Assembly: GCA_024114885.1 (NCBI GenBank)
Contig: CP099420.1
Coordinates: 3,658,001-3,722,000 of the forward strand
Origin: Septoria linicola
Taxonomy: Eukaryota; Ascomycota; Dothideomycetes; Mycosphaerellales; Mycosphaerellaceae
Length of the DNA: 64,000 nucleotides
Reading direction: 5' to 3'
Below the pieces are notes generated by a model that made no database searches, was not told the origin of the DNA, and worked only from the letters and a program-made list of their open reading frames with translations. Numbering within the stretch: the first letter of the stretch is position 1; the number at the start of each line of letters is the position of its first letter. This document shows positions 1 through 9,898 of the stretch, in pieces. The translations under genes were made by a program, and so were the position numbers.

Positions 1-725
1 GAGCACTTTTTGGCTCTCGGCATGAATGCCGTCCCCTGTCGATCAAACGTCACCGGGAGCATTTGGCTTCGGTAGCCCGGCAGGCGCTTCGAACGCTGCA
101 GTAGTTACTGCTGCCGTTGGCCTGTCCTATTTCTGGTGCTTGAGCCTGTCAGTTCTTACCATGTCGTCAAATCGATACCGTCTGAAAGCACACAAGAGTT
201 GTGAGCAGACAGCGAATGGCCACGCGAATGGCCAAGTCACCGAGAAGCCAATAGAGGAGAAATATCTCTCTCTGGCATGCGTTTCGCGCCAGCGACATAT
301 TGATATGATCACGCGAGCATAAATGAACACGACTACAGGATTCCTTGAATGGACGTGTCTGGACTGTCATTAGCGGAACCACATGCCTCAAGAAGCTGAT
401 TACAATACAAAGAGTGTCAGTAGAATCACTGCGGCTATCGCAATGCTGGAACCTGAGAAGAGAGTAGCCGTGAGGCTAGGAACATGCACCTTAGAGAAGA
501 TTGATCATGTTCACGTTGTATCTAACTTTGTATCTACCGCTGATCAGTCCAGACTCCGCAAGCCGTGCCTGCCGCCAGGCTTCTTGCTGCATCTACAGCC
601 TGCCAAGATGTTCGCGAAGGCAAAACCCTACCCGTCCAGTCAGTTTCCGATCCAACAGTGAACACGTTCAGACTCACATATCTATAGTCAATAATCTCAA
701 GTCACGCGAGCATGCACTCAGCTGA
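1..725. other. No supportable gene
   Basis: Only short overlapping open frames on both strands are present, with no recognisable domain, signal peptide or splice structure. The stretch probably holds the 3' flank of the minus-strand gene that ends at 726. Confidence 0.5.
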
Positions 726-1756
726 TCAAGAAGAGCTGGCACGATGCTGCTGGTTACGCCAATCCCAAAGCTGGAGCAGATGCGTGTAGCTACCAGCCTC
801 AAGACGCCCGACCATGCGAATGTCCTCATCATACAGTACAGTATGCGCGCCGGCAATATGACAAGTCGTCGAATTGTCCAACTCACCGTCTGGATCCTTA
901 TGCTCGAACCAAAGAGGATCGTGTGTGCCGATCATTCTGTACCTGCCTTTGTACTTCAGGTTGCCGATGCACACATAATCCACGATGAACTGGACCTTCT
1001 TCTGGATGCCGAGGCGATTCCACGAGTACAGTGGAAGGGAGAACATGTGCTCGTCGGTCATCCATAGGATGATGAACATGCGCTTCTTGGAAAAGACGGG
1101 TCCTACAGGAGTTACATTCACCTCGTTACCCGGGCTTGGCGGATGGGTCCATGTTGGCTTGATGGTATGGAACTGCAATGATGTCGCCTTTATTGAAGTC
1201 AGCTTGGGTGTAAGGCGAGATGATACATACCTGGTTGCGGAACCAGCCCTTGCGTTGCTTATGATGGGTGTTCTTGTCGTTGACGGCCATGGTCGATGGC
1301 GTCGAAGACTTCCATGGTGCTTCGGAGGGCGTGGCCCGCAGCCCGTGTAGGTTCGATCGGCGCCAGTGTTGGAGTAGCTCCATTGTTGGCGAAGTCAAAG
1401 TCGTCAGTAATCTCAACATCTTCGACAGTCTTCGTGAATGCGGCTATACCTTGTGAAGCTGCTGGAGCCAGGGGCATGGCGAGGTGCTTCGGGTCAGGAG
1501 CTCGAGATGCAGCATTCCGGATTGCCGCCTGCCGATGCAGACTCAAGGCCGGGTTGTTGGCACGTGGTGGAGCTGTGGTCTTTGCAGCAGCCTGTGCGAA
1601 AGACAACGGCCTGCGATTTGATGCCATCGGCGTGACTGGTGCATATATGACTTGAGCAGCTGGCGTATTGCGACCTTGTGCAGGGGCGATCGAGCCGGCT
1701 CGTTGCCCCGCGATGCCTTCCTGCATAACCATCTTGAGTCTCTCTCTTTTCCACAC
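726..1756 (-). pseudogene. DUF6590-like gene with broken or ambiguous reading frame
   Basis: Three minus-strand reading blocks in three frames look like one gene. The first (1756 to about 1259) is a low-complexity Ala/Pro-rich N-terminus. The second (1419-1126) carries FNKGDIIAVPYHQANMD. The third (about 1178-726) carries GPVFSKKRMFIILW, SLPLYSW, an ITGG-like strand seen as CHIAGAHTV, and VGRLEAGSYTHLLQLW. From memory this order matches the fungal DUF6590 domain, whose function is unknown. Block 1 to block 2 needs a frame change near 1260-1300, where I see no splice donor. Block 2 to block 3 needs another near 1127: the codons for KPG and NEV are separated by one extra base. Alternatively an intron at 1173-1230 gives a frame-correct join but removes the GDIIAVPYH motif. 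Two single-base lesions, assembly errors and alternative splicing are all possible. Family call moderately sure, gene status unsure. Confidence 0.5.
1173..1230 (-). other. Candidate 58-nt intron or conserved coding segment
   Basis: On the minus strand the segment starts GTATGT, holds GCTGAC about 20 nt before its end and ends GCAG. This is a textbook short fungal intron. Removing it joins ...KGWFRNQ to FHTIKPTW... in the downstream frame. The same DNA read through encodes a stretch resembling the start of DUF6590 (GDIIAVPYH), so the two readings conflict. Confidence 0.45.
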
Positions 1757-2328
1757 TGGGTATTCGATCAGATAACCGTATCTGTGGTTTTATCGTGGTG
1801 AACGGCTAATGGGATTGGACTAAAGTGTAAGCTCCATCTCCACTAGTGAGGAATTTGATACTTATATTCCATGGGGAGGGAAACGACCATGATAGGACCC
1901 GGGACTACGACACTGCAGCGCAATGCTGTCGACCACAATGTCATTGTTGCATTGCTTCACAAGCCTCTTCTTGTACAGGGGGACATGTCAGGCTTCAGCT
2001 GGCTTGGTCGAGACAGAGGAACATCCTCATAGGAAAGCAGTGAAGCTCATTCTGTCGTGATATGAAAGGTCTTGGTCTTTTGTCCTTCGAATGACAATGT
2101 ATTCGCTGGATGACGAATTGCGGGTGCCACTGTCAAAGGCATGAAGACAACGCCATTGTCGCTCGAGCCATATAGCGCTATTCCTATATTTGACACCCGC
2201 CGGTGACTGAAGACAAAGCATGCAGCCATTGTGAGACTGGCGACACTACTAATACGTTAAAGCCATATCTTCCTCCACACCAACAAATTTACCCAACCAT
2301 ATACGAATCACAGCATACTCATTTCAAC
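1757..2328. other. Intergenic, no gene seen
   Basis: The stretch separates the start of the minus-strand DUF6590-like gene from the first plausible ATG on the plus strand (2329). The final 70 bases are C/A-rich with few G, as is common just upstream of fungal start codons. No domain is recognised in the short frames. Confidence 0.45.
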
Positions 2329-2876
2329 ATGCTTTCTTCCGACTTGATCGCAGTCCTGGTGCACAAGCTGCAAGGCGCAATCATCCATCGAGACATCTAC
2401 CCTAGACTCTGGGGAGCCATCGACGACGAAGAACCAATCTACGGAACTTCAATTGACAACAGCCTGCTCGAAGATGACACAGCTCAATCCAGCGGAAAAG
2501 ATCGACGGCATCGAGGCGCGGCCAGACGATGATTGGCGGAGTCAGGATTCAAGATTCTGAGCATGTCGACGAGCTACAAGAAGCGCGCAACGCTAAGTAC
2601 GTCCAATTCATTGACGAGAATGATCCGGACGACTACACACATGGACCAGCTCGAATCGAAATCGTTCTTGCTAATGACGGTGTTGGGCCTTGTGCGGGAC
2701 TACTGCTCACGTTCGACTTGAGCTGCAAAATCCAGCAAGCAGCTGGCAAAACTCATCCTCATCAGCTAACGCAACAGATCTCGGCGACGACGACGCGATA
2801 TCTCTCAATCAAGAAAGAAAACTTTGCCGACATGCAGAGCGACACGGACGCTGTGGGTTCGGAAGAAGAGTCCTGA
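2329..2876 (+). CDS. Doubtful small gene, two reading blocks
   Basis: An ATG at 2329 follows a pyrimidine/adenine-rich leader and opens a 67-residue frame (MLSSDLIAVLVHKLQG...) ending at 2532. A second block (2529-2876) reads MIGGVRIQDSEHVDELQEARNAK... and is acidic, ending SDTDAVGSEEES. The two are in different frames, and I see no convincing donor/acceptor pair that joins them. The short segment between about 2483 and 2558 reads most naturally in the third frame, so the locus may be a frameshifted relic. No family is recognised and no signal peptide or membrane segment is visible. It could be one small gene with a missed intron, two unrelated open frames, or a decayed gene. Confidence 0.25.
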
Positions 2877-3440
2877 TTGTACAAGAGAGAGTTTCACAGC
2901 CTGTTGTGACCGTGTGACGCCTGTGCTGTCGAATGCTATTTGCACTAACTTACCTTCATGAGCACTTGGGCGCTTCTCGCTTGAAACGTGTGTTATTGCC
3001 TTGGTCACGTACCTTTCGCCAGTCCTTGAGAGTTTCCAATTTTTTTTAGCACACGAGCATTGCACAAGTCAATTTACTGCTTCCTTTCACATCTCTTTTC
3101 TTACCACTCTCCTTCTTTGCCTTCATCTGTAGTGTTGCTTCTTCCTCGCCTTCGCGACGTCGGACAACTTGGACAAGAAGACTACATGGTGGACTGCTCA
3201 GCTCGATCGGTACAGCACAGGTGTCAATCATCGTCTTTGATGGGGTCCCTCAAGCAAGCGAAGGTCATCCGTAAGCGAAGAGGAGCAGGAGTGGGATGCA
3301 TACGTCTGAGGACATGGCTCTACTCAACTACGACGCAGTCAACGACTCCGCAGATTGCGGTTCAACCTCTGGCCGTCCCACTCATTCATGGCATTTACCA
3401 ATGCAGCCCTTGAGCGCAGTCGAGCATTCGTCCGCTCGTG
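2877..3440. other. Intergenic between doubtful gene and CDC16 3' end
   Basis: A CT-rich tract at about 3040-3130 looks like a fungal promoter or leader and is followed by short ATG frames at 3185 and 3296. None shows a domain. The right part should hold the CDC16 3' UTR. Confidence 0.4.
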
Positions 3441-5285
3441 CTATGAAGCCGATGCTCGACCGCTCGCTCCATCCAGCTCCATGCTGTCATCCAATTGTCG
3501 TATCACTCTTCTCCTCCTCGAGCCGGTTGCCCCTCGAACATGGCGGATGCGATTGACTTTGGTAGCAATACCCTGATCCCACAGATCTTCATCGGCGCCT
3601 CCCAGCACACCTTGATTTTCGAGTTGCCTCAATGCCTTTTCCAGCAGGTCTGTGGCCAGCGGATCCTGAGGAGAAATGGCCAGAGCTTCGTGAAGTGCCA
3701 CCGTGGCCTGGAACGGATCGTCCAGCTCCATGAGAACAAGCCCTTTGCTCGCGAGGACTGCCGTGTCTCGCAGGCCCAGCCGTACGACTTGTTCAAACTG
3801 CTCCAGCGCTTCGTGAAATCGGAGTGCCTTTCGGAGAGCGTGGGCGAGGTTCAGACGAGTTGTTGTGTACTGGTTCTGCGGTGCTTCATTGTCGGCGGCA
3901 ATCTGTAAAGCCAAGTTGAAGTGGTCGATTGCACTATCAAACGCACCCTCCATGTAGCAGACCATGCCAATCTCGTTGATCAGCAGTGGATCTCTCTGAC
4001 ATAGTGTGTATGCTGCGGTAAGATACTCTCTCGCTATGGTGAGGTTCCCCAGCGCAATCTCTTGCATACCGAGGAACAGCTGAGGGAGATGCGTGCCTTG
4101 GAACAGGCGAGCAGCAGTACTGTAGGCGGCGATGGCCTGATCGCTTTCGCCTTCAGCGGCGAATGTATGTGCGAAGCCAATCCAGGCAGCGCCAAAGTGG
4201 GGATCCATCAAGCTGGCCTTGGAGAAGTATGATCGTGCTTCGGGGATTCGATTCGTGGTGAGATAGTAGGTGCCGACTGCGAGCCATGTGCAGGGCTCAT
4301 CAGGATGTGTGTCGGCCAGGGCATGGGAGAGTGAGAACAGGGCATGTGTGTGATCGAGCTGGGCGAGCAGCGCAAGATGGAGAGGTACACAGGCAAAGTT
4401 GGAGGGGTCTGCCTCCAGGATTCGGGTGGTGAGGTCCACAGCGGCTTGGAAGCGTGAGGCAGTAAAGAGCTTCTCGGCTTTGGCGAGGAGGATGTCGGGG
4501 TTCTGGGACAGAGTGTAATGTGTCGACAGTGTCTCGATGGCGGCATCGAAGTCGTCCGGACGTGCATACTTGGACAGTCGTGTCGAGTAGAGGTTGCGGG
4601 TAAAGTCTGCCGCTTCCGAATCACCGCGGATCGAGTCGAAGTCGAGGCTGTCGAGAAAGTGCCACTCCTCAGCAGGACTCATGAGCGAGTTCTTGACCAG
4701 CTGCTCAAATGCCTCGAAGCATTGCACGTCGATCCGTACGGCGTCCTTGTAGCAGTCTTTGGCCCGATCCAAGGCATTCTGTTGGGCATAGCACAGTCCG
4801 CGCAGATAGCACATGCCCGCTTCATATCGCAGGTGGGTCGAGTCTTCGAGGTCACGCTCGGCACTTCGGTCCACTCGTTCCACTCGTTCCGTCCGGCGGG
4901 GGAGTATCGATGGTTGCTGCAGCAGTGTCGAGTGCAAGCCATTGCCAATGTGCTGCAGCTTTCGTCGCTGGGCATCGGCTGTCGTTGCGAGATGCACGGG
5001 ATTCCCCTCGCCCAGCACCGTCAGCGCATCTGCATGTCTCCCCTGGCGGATGGCGCAATGCGCGGCGAGGTATCGTGAAGCGGGCGATCGTTGCAGCACT
5101 TCGGAGCGCGAGAGGAGCGATGATGCGCGCGTGTAGTTGCCAGCGGAGAAGTGTGTTTGAGCGAGGGCGTAGGCGTCTTCGTCGGCGTCGGTCAGAGCGA
5201 GCAGCTTGTCGCCGACAAAGATGGCCGAGTCGTACTGATGTCGGTTCAGGGCGTCTTGTCGCCAGTTGCGCAGGAATGCCTCCAT
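3441..5285 (-). CDS. CDC16: Anaphase-promoting complex subunit Cdc16/Cut9/APC6 (TPR protein)
   Basis: An uninterrupted 614-residue frame encodes a tetratricopeptide-repeat protein. The N-terminus FLRNWRQDALNRHQYDSAIF, followed by VGDKLLALT and a repeat ending RSPASRYLAAHCAIRQGR, is the pattern I know from fission yeast Cut9 and human CDC16. From about residue 150 a long run of TPR helix pairs follows (for example GMCYLRGLCYAQQNALDRAKDCYKDAVRID and LGLRDTAVLASKGLVLMELDDPFQATVALHEAL in part), with a shorter charged linker around residues 115-145. Length is close to human CDC16 (about 620). The product is a scaffold TPR subunit of the APC/C ubiquitin ligase, which targets securin and mitotic cyclins for destruction. 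The start is the first ATG of the frame, just before the divergent promoter. No introns, and no lesion seen. The C-tail (MELDGASGRASAS) is lineage-specific. Confidence 0.88.
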   Translation of the reverse strand: MEAFLRNWRQDALNRHQYDSAIFVGDKLLALTDADEDAYALAQTHFSAGNYTRASSLLSRSEVLQRSPASRYLAAHCAIRQGRHADALTVLGEGNPVHLATTADAQRRKLQHIGNGLHSTLLQQPSILPRRTERVERVDRSAERDLEDSTHLRYEAGMCYLRGLCYAQQNALDRAKDCYKDAVRIDVQCFEAFEQLVKNSLMSPAEEWHFLDSLDFDSIRGDSEAADFTRNLYSTRLSKYARPDDFDAAIETLSTHYTLSQNPDILLAKAEKLFTASRFQAAVDLTTRILEADPSNFACVPLHLALLAQLDHTHALFSLSHALADTHPDEPCTWLAVGTYYLTTNRIPEARSYFSKASLMDPHFGAAWIGFAHTFAAEGESDQAIAAYSTAARLFQGTHLPQLFLGMQEIALGNLTIAREYLTAAYTLCQRDPLLINEIGMVCYMEGAFDSAIDHFNLALQIAADNEAPQNQYTTTRLNLAHALRKALRFHEALEQFEQVVRLGLRDTAVLASKGLVLMELDDPFQATVALHEALAISPQDPLATDLLEKALRQLENQGVLGGADEDLWDQGIATKVNRIRHVRGATGSRRRRVIRQLDDSMELDGASGRASAS

Positions 5286-5639
5286 GATTTGGTGGTGTGG
5301 TGAAGAGCGGCTGGCCCAGTCACGGACAACTTCTACTCACCTACTCACCTACTCACCCTGCACGGCACGAAAGAAGGGAAAGTCCCACTGTAAGTTAGAA
5401 CTAGCGTCGCGTCGCGTCGCGTCGCGTCACGTCAACTGGTGTGGTGTGGGGCAACCGCGGACGCAGCTCCTGCCCTGCCCTGCCCTGCCTTGCCTTGGCG
5501 TGTGACATGACATGTCTGCCTGGACCTGACTGACTGACTTTCTTTGCCGACGTTCACGTTCACGAACCCCACTTCTTCTTTCTTCTTCAGCACCACTATA
5601 CACAGCGACACCTCTCCGGAAACAACACCCGTCGCCACA
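5286..5639. promoter_or_regulatory. Shared divergent promoter of CDC16 and YJU2
   Basis: The 354 bp separate two head-to-head housekeeping starts, so both promoters must lie here. Three simple arrays are visible: CTACTCAC three times in tandem (5333-5356), GTCGC four times running into GTCAC (about 5406-5433), and CCTGC-type repeats (about 5469-5496). A CT-rich tract (5572-5590) lies just upstream of the YJU2 ATG. Whether any array binds a factor is not known. Confidence 0.55.
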
Positions 5640-6632
5640 ATGTCTGAACGAAAGGTCCTCACCAAATACTACCCACCGGACTTCGATCCCTCGAAACTTG
5701 AAAGGAAGCGCGGGCCCAAGCAGACTGGCCCGAAAGTGCAGACGGTCCGCCTCATGGCACCTTTCAGCATGAAGTGTACCACCTGCGGCGAGTTCATCTA
5801 CAAAGGCCGCAAATTCAACGCCCGAAAGGAAACCACCGAGGAGAAATACTATGCCATCACAATCTTCCGCTTCTACATCCGATGCACGAGATGCTCGGCG
5901 GAAATCACCTTCAAGACAGACCCGAAGAATATGGACTATACCTGCGAGAAGGGCGCAAAGAGGAACTTCGAGCCGTGGAGGGAAGCGAAGTTGGCCGAGG
6001 AGACGGAGGAGGAGCGTCTAGATCGCATTGCAGAGGAGGAAGAAAATCGTGATGCGATGAAGGAACTGGAGAAGAAGACGTTGGATGCAAAGACGGACAT
6101 GGCAATTGCAGATGCTCTGGATGATGTGCGACATCGAAATGCTGCGCGAGAAAGAGTGGCCAAGGATGGGATCAGTACCGTCGCTGCGCCAAAGGTGGAC
6201 GACGAGGCCGAGACGATCGAACGAGAGCTGGAAGAGCAGGCTAAAATGGCATTCCAGAGTAGCACTGGCGAAAGAGTGAGACGGCTGGGCGAGGACGACT
6301 GGACTGAGGAGTCGTCGTCGTCGTCGTCGTCGTCTGCAGGCCGGCCGAGTGCAGAGGCAGATCGAGCGGCAATGCCGCCTCCTGCTCTGCCCACTTTCCA
6401 ACGCACATCAAAGCCCAAGAAGAACTTTGCCGGTGCGCTGGGTATCAAGAAGGGAATTCTCAAGAAGCCTGCCGCTCCGCCGGTACCTGCTCCTGCTCCC
6501 ACGCCAGAGCCCGAGCAAGAAGACATCCTGCTTGACCGGCCTGTCACGGCCATGGATCTACCAGGAAAGCATGTCGAGCTGGGTGTCGGTCTATCTCTGG
6601 TGAACTACAGTGACGACTCCGATTCTGATTGA
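5640..6632 (+). CDS. YJU2: Splicing factor Yju2/CCDC94 (CWC16 family)
   Basis: The 330-residue product is a first-step spliceosome factor that works with the Prp19 complex around branch-site attack, in the nucleus. The N-terminus MSERKVLTKYYPPDFDPSKL and the block TVRLMAPFSMKCTTCGEFIY are family hallmarks. Zinc ligands are visible as C46-x2-C49 and C82-x2-C85, with IYKGRKFNARKE and FYIRCTRCSAEITFKTDP between and after them. Residues about 120-220 are a charged, probably coiled-coil segment. The rest is low-complexity, including a Ser run encoded by seven TCG repeats (6312-6332) and a Pro/Ala stretch. An in-frame ATG at 5544 exists, but the ATG at 5640 (CACAATGTC) matches the conserved N-terminus and was chosen. 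The gene has no intron and is divergent from CDC16. Confidence 0.92.
   Translation: MSERKVLTKYYPPDFDPSKLERKRGPKQTGPKVQTVRLMAPFSMKCTTCGEFIYKGRKFNARKETTEEKYYAITIFRFYIRCTRCSAEITFKTDPKNMDYTCEKGAKRNFEPWREAKLAEETEEERLDRIAEEEENRDAMKELEKKTLDAKTDMAIADALDDVRHRNAARERVAKDGISTVAAPKVDDEAETIERELEEQAKMAFQSSTGERVRRLGEDDWTEESSSSSSSSAGRPSAEADRAAMPPPALPTFQRTSKPKKNFAGALGIKKGILKKPAAPPVPAPAPTPEPEQEDILLDRPVTAMDLPGKHVELGVGLSLVNYSDDSDSD
6312..6332 (+). repeat. (TCG)7 microsatellite in YJU2
   Basis: Seven TCG units encode a serine run in the disordered C-terminal part of Yju2. Length variation here would be in frame and probably tolerated. Confidence 0.9.
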
Positions 6633-7204
6633 GTACACAATTCTCTGTCTGTCGAGTTGTCTCGCCCACATTCGCACTCATGTACCGAGTCTCTTCGTGC
6701 TCGCATACCGTGTTGCTCACACCGCATCGAACAATGTCCACTCTGATATGGAGGCAATTGCGTATGCACATGGCAAACAAGTAGCAATGGCACTTCCTTC
6801 GGAATCCAAGATTCATCCGATACCATTACCGGAACGAAAAGTCCTCTCAAGCACATTTTGGCAACGCTTTGTGCCCGAGCCACATCGCAATACTTCGAGC
6901 ATAGCATACCGAGCATGTACTTCGCGTCCGGAATGCTCATCTGGCCATCAGTAATCATACCGAACGCTCGGTTTGCCCATGTCGCCAAGTGAAGAAGAGA
7001 GGACCCGAAACTGGTTCGGTGTTGGCCACTGTTGAGCTTCGGGTCACGAACAGAGAACGACACATCTGGATGAGGATCAAGAACAGGTTGATTCCGCGCA
7101 ATGCTATGGTACAAATGAAATCATCTCCATGTCATCGGACCTGCTCACAGATCTCCTCCACTCTTCGCTCCACAAAACACAACAACCAAATCCAGCACTC
7201 CATT
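6633..7204. other. 3' flanks of YJU2 and secreted-protein gene
   Basis: The two flanking genes converge here. The short frames show no family features. Expected content is two 3' UTRs and terminators, with nothing distinctive seen. Confidence 0.45.
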
Positions 7205-7630
7205 TTAGTTTGGGATCGCTGGGCAGCCCTCCTGGCAGTTACCACGGCACTTGACCGATTCGATGCAGGTACATCGCATAGTATAGGTGCCGGCACCGTC
7301 GTTTTGGGTGCATGTAAAGTCGCCACCGTTGCTGCAGAGTCTCCATGCCCCGAAGCTGGCGTCGTATGCGTCGCATGTTTCGCCGTCGGGACAGTTTGCA
7401 CCGTAGCTTGCTCTGAAGACTGGTTCCTCGTACGCTTGACGTGAGACCATCAAGTCGAGCCATCGCTTGGACGCGGCACTGATCTGAGCTTTGCTAGTCT
7501 TGTCTGCATCTGGACGTTGTTCCGAGGCGGTCCACTGAATCTTGCAGTTGCATAATCTGCAAGACTTGTCGAGCAGGCCGGCCATGGCGGTGCTGGCGAA
7601 GAGCGCGGTCAAAAGAGTGGTGAACTGCAT
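7205..7630 (-). CDS. Small secreted cysteine-rich protein (effector-like candidate)
   Basis: The 141-residue product starts MQFTTLLTALFASTAMA, a typical cleavable signal peptide, so it should be secreted. The mature part has 12 cysteines: three near the N-terminus (CRLCNC), CPDGETC in the middle, LC and TC later, and five in the C-terminal 25 residues (MRCTC, KCRGNC, EGC). An even number suggests disulphide pairing. An upstream in-frame ATG (7651) adds seven residues before the hydrophobic core; the ATG at 7630 gives the better signal peptide. No intron. I do not recognise a named family. Small, cysteine-rich and secreted are the usual criteria for a fungal effector candidate, but a role in host interaction is inference. 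Confidence 0.75.
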   Translation of the reverse strand: MQFTTLLTALFASTAMAGLLDKSCRLCNCKIQWTASEQRPDADKTSKAQISAASKRWLDLMVSRQAYEEPVFRASYGANCPDGETCDAYDASFGAWRLCSNGGDFTCTQNDGAGTYTMRCTCIESVKCRGNCQEGCPAIPN

Positions 7631-9332
7631 ATTGAATGTGCTAGAGAGCATGTTAGCGTGCGGAGGTGTGGCAGTGGGAAGTGGCTGCTGCTTACTGTTG
7701 TTGTTGTTGTGGTGGTGATTGGTGAGCTGGAATAAGTGTTAGATCTGCTTGATTCTGCTGGTGCTGGTGATGATGATGATGATGGGGAAGAATCGGATAC
7801 TGATCGACTGTTATATACAGATATCTCCCGTGCGGGGCGCCCGGCGATTGTATAGCTCCTCCATAGTGCTAGTTTCATCTCGGTAGCTTTCTGACTATCG
7901 CGCGTGGCTGCACCAGCATTGACCTTCTTCGTCGTTCATTGCTGCCCCACGATCAGTCACTACTCGATGGCCTGCCATGCCGTTCTAGCCACGACCATTG
8001 GCCTGGCCAGACCCTTCTGAATCTGGTCAGGAACCGATTGCCCCACTCCAGGACCTATGAAGATACGGCATGCTTCGCAGAACACGCTGCATGGTGTACG
8101 ATGCTCAATGGCTATGTCTGATGGGGCTGCAAGTGGGGTAGGTAGTCTTGGCTAGGCAGAGTTGACAGGGGTGCAATATGCCATAAGGTTTGCTGAAAAC
8201 GCCGATAATGCCAGAGGGGGAGGCGTGGTGAGCAGCCATGACACACACCACGGAGAATTCGAGCTGTGATGATTTCGAGGACTAGTCGATGCCAGTGGTG
8301 CTTGGCTCGGGGTTTCTTCGTGTACATGGACTGGCGTCTCACGATCGGTGGTCGAGATCGAGCGTGTGCGCACAATGAACATCATCAAAGGAGATCAGCG
8401 TTCCTGCTGCACGGAGTGTGCGGGTATATGTACAGAGTTGACTGTCAACTGGACTAGATGTCCTTTCTTGTCCACAAAAGCTTTCTCTACTCAGCTCAGC
8501 CACGGCTACGATGTATCTAAACCAGTGATGCGCTGAAGTAAACAAGGACTCTTCGAGAGAGATACGAGAATCTGAAATTCGTCCAGGTCGATTGTGTTCG
8601 TATAGGATGGATATCTCTAAGCACATACGGCTAGTTCTATCAAAAGTCGCGACGACGGGACTGCGTTCCGAAGCACGGGACTCGCTACGAACACAGCGGG
8701 GTTCCTGGAATGCTTGATCATTCCCCTTGTCGTCCTAGGCTGGATATAAGCCACGAGGCAGCAATCTCGCAAGGCTGGAAGCAGGTGAAGTCGGAACGGC
8801 ATTTCTGACCATGAGCTTCTTCCGAGTCCGCAGCTCCCTGTCGTGGACACTGTATTATCCCAGAGAGGACCTTCAGATCGTCAAGCACCTCGAGCCATGG
8901 TAAAAAGTGATGAAGCCGGAGATGAGACGCTGGCCAGGGTTCTCCTGCTGTGGCAAGCAGATGCTCGCCTGCGAAGTCTTATGAGCACCTTGAGGCACGT
9001 CGGTAGCTAGACGAAGTGCTGAGCAGGCTACAAAGTGCTGGCTGTAGCTTGCCACTAACTCTCCTGTCGTACCAAGCTGTACACTTGCGGTGGATGCTGC
9101 ATTGCCATTGCTGCGCAGCTAGCCAGCCAGCTAGCGAAGCGTTCGGAGACCCTAGGGTTGCCACGCTGTCTCGCCTAGTCAACCCCCTCTGCAGTGTCCC
9201 CTTCGACCTAGAGCATTTGTTAGTTGCGTGGTCATTCACAAGCAAGCCATTTGTCTCTGGAAGGCATAAGTAGCGGTCCGGGATATAAAGGTCCCTGTCG
9301 CGTACACGCAAGAATCTGACCTCGCCTCGGAG
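7631..9332. other. Gene-free stretch
   Basis: The first part (7631-7860) should contain the promoter and leader of the minus-strand secreted-protein gene, with trinucleotide-like runs near 7697-7712 and 7768-7786. Beyond that I see only short frames without domains, in ordinary base composition. Confidence 0.45.
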
Positions 9333-9367
9333 CACGTGAGTTCCATAGCACGTGAATCGTGCACGTG
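9333..9367. promoter_or_regulatory. Three CACGTG boxes in 35 bp
   Basis: CACGTG occurs at 9333-9338, 9349-9354 and 9362-9367. It is the E-box core bound by basic helix-loop-helix factors, including Cbf1- and SREBP-type proteins. No gene start is clearly attached: the cluster abuts the transposon-like block to its right. Confidence 0.3.
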
Positions 9368-9369
9368 CG

Positions 9370-9898
9370 ACTCCGTATCTTAGTAAATAACAACACCTTT
9401 ACGGTACCAGTTATAGTACAATGCCTATAACAATAGTTACTTTAATTAATTATATTATAGTATAACGTACGCGCTTTATAACGTAATTAGCTTATATTTA
9501 TCTCGTATAGCTATTTTAGAAACGTACTCTATAGGCGTAAGGTTCTAAAAGAAAGTAAAGATAAGATTCTCTTTTAATTCTATTATCCTTTCTATTATAG
9601 AGTAATATAGTTATATTATAACTAAAATAAGTATATAACTAGTAGGTAGCTACCTATTATAAACTCGATACTATTATTAGGTATAGGTAATATAATCTTA
9701 TCGTTTTCTCGAGTTTCTTTCTCTTTCTTTAAGTATTATACCTAGCGATATCTATTAAGTATCTATAGTAATACTTTAACTACTTTAACTTACGATAACG
9801 ATCGTAGGTCTTAAGATTACGCTTACTTTAGACGAATACGTAAAGTAGTTTAATAGTATAGTAATTACTATAAAGCTTAGTACTATTAGATACGGAGT
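9370..9898. mobile_element. RIP-mutated non-autonomous TIR element (MITE-like)
   Basis: The block begins ACTCCGTATCT (9370-9380) and ends AGATACGGAGT (9888-9898), perfect 11-bp inverted repeats. The similarity extends inward: TAGTA on the left matches AATAGTA in the complement of the right end. From about 9440 inward CA and TG almost vanish and TA is in excess, as in the large repeat block. At 529 bp with no open frame it cannot encode a transposase. No convincing target-site duplication is visible. A RIP-mutated remnant of a larger DNA transposon is equally possible. Confidence 0.55.

Noticed and set aside
26..322. 98-codon plus-strand frame near the window start
   Set aside because: No domain, signal peptide or splice context, and it overlaps similar-length frames on the other strand.
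3060..3413. Short plus-strand frames after a CT-rich tract
   Set aside because: The tract looks like a leader, but the following frames are short, unlike any family and run into the 3' end of CDC16.
4518..5287. Long plus-strand frames opposite CDC16
   Set aside because: Antisense shadows of a clear TPR gene with Arg/Cys-rich nonsense composition.
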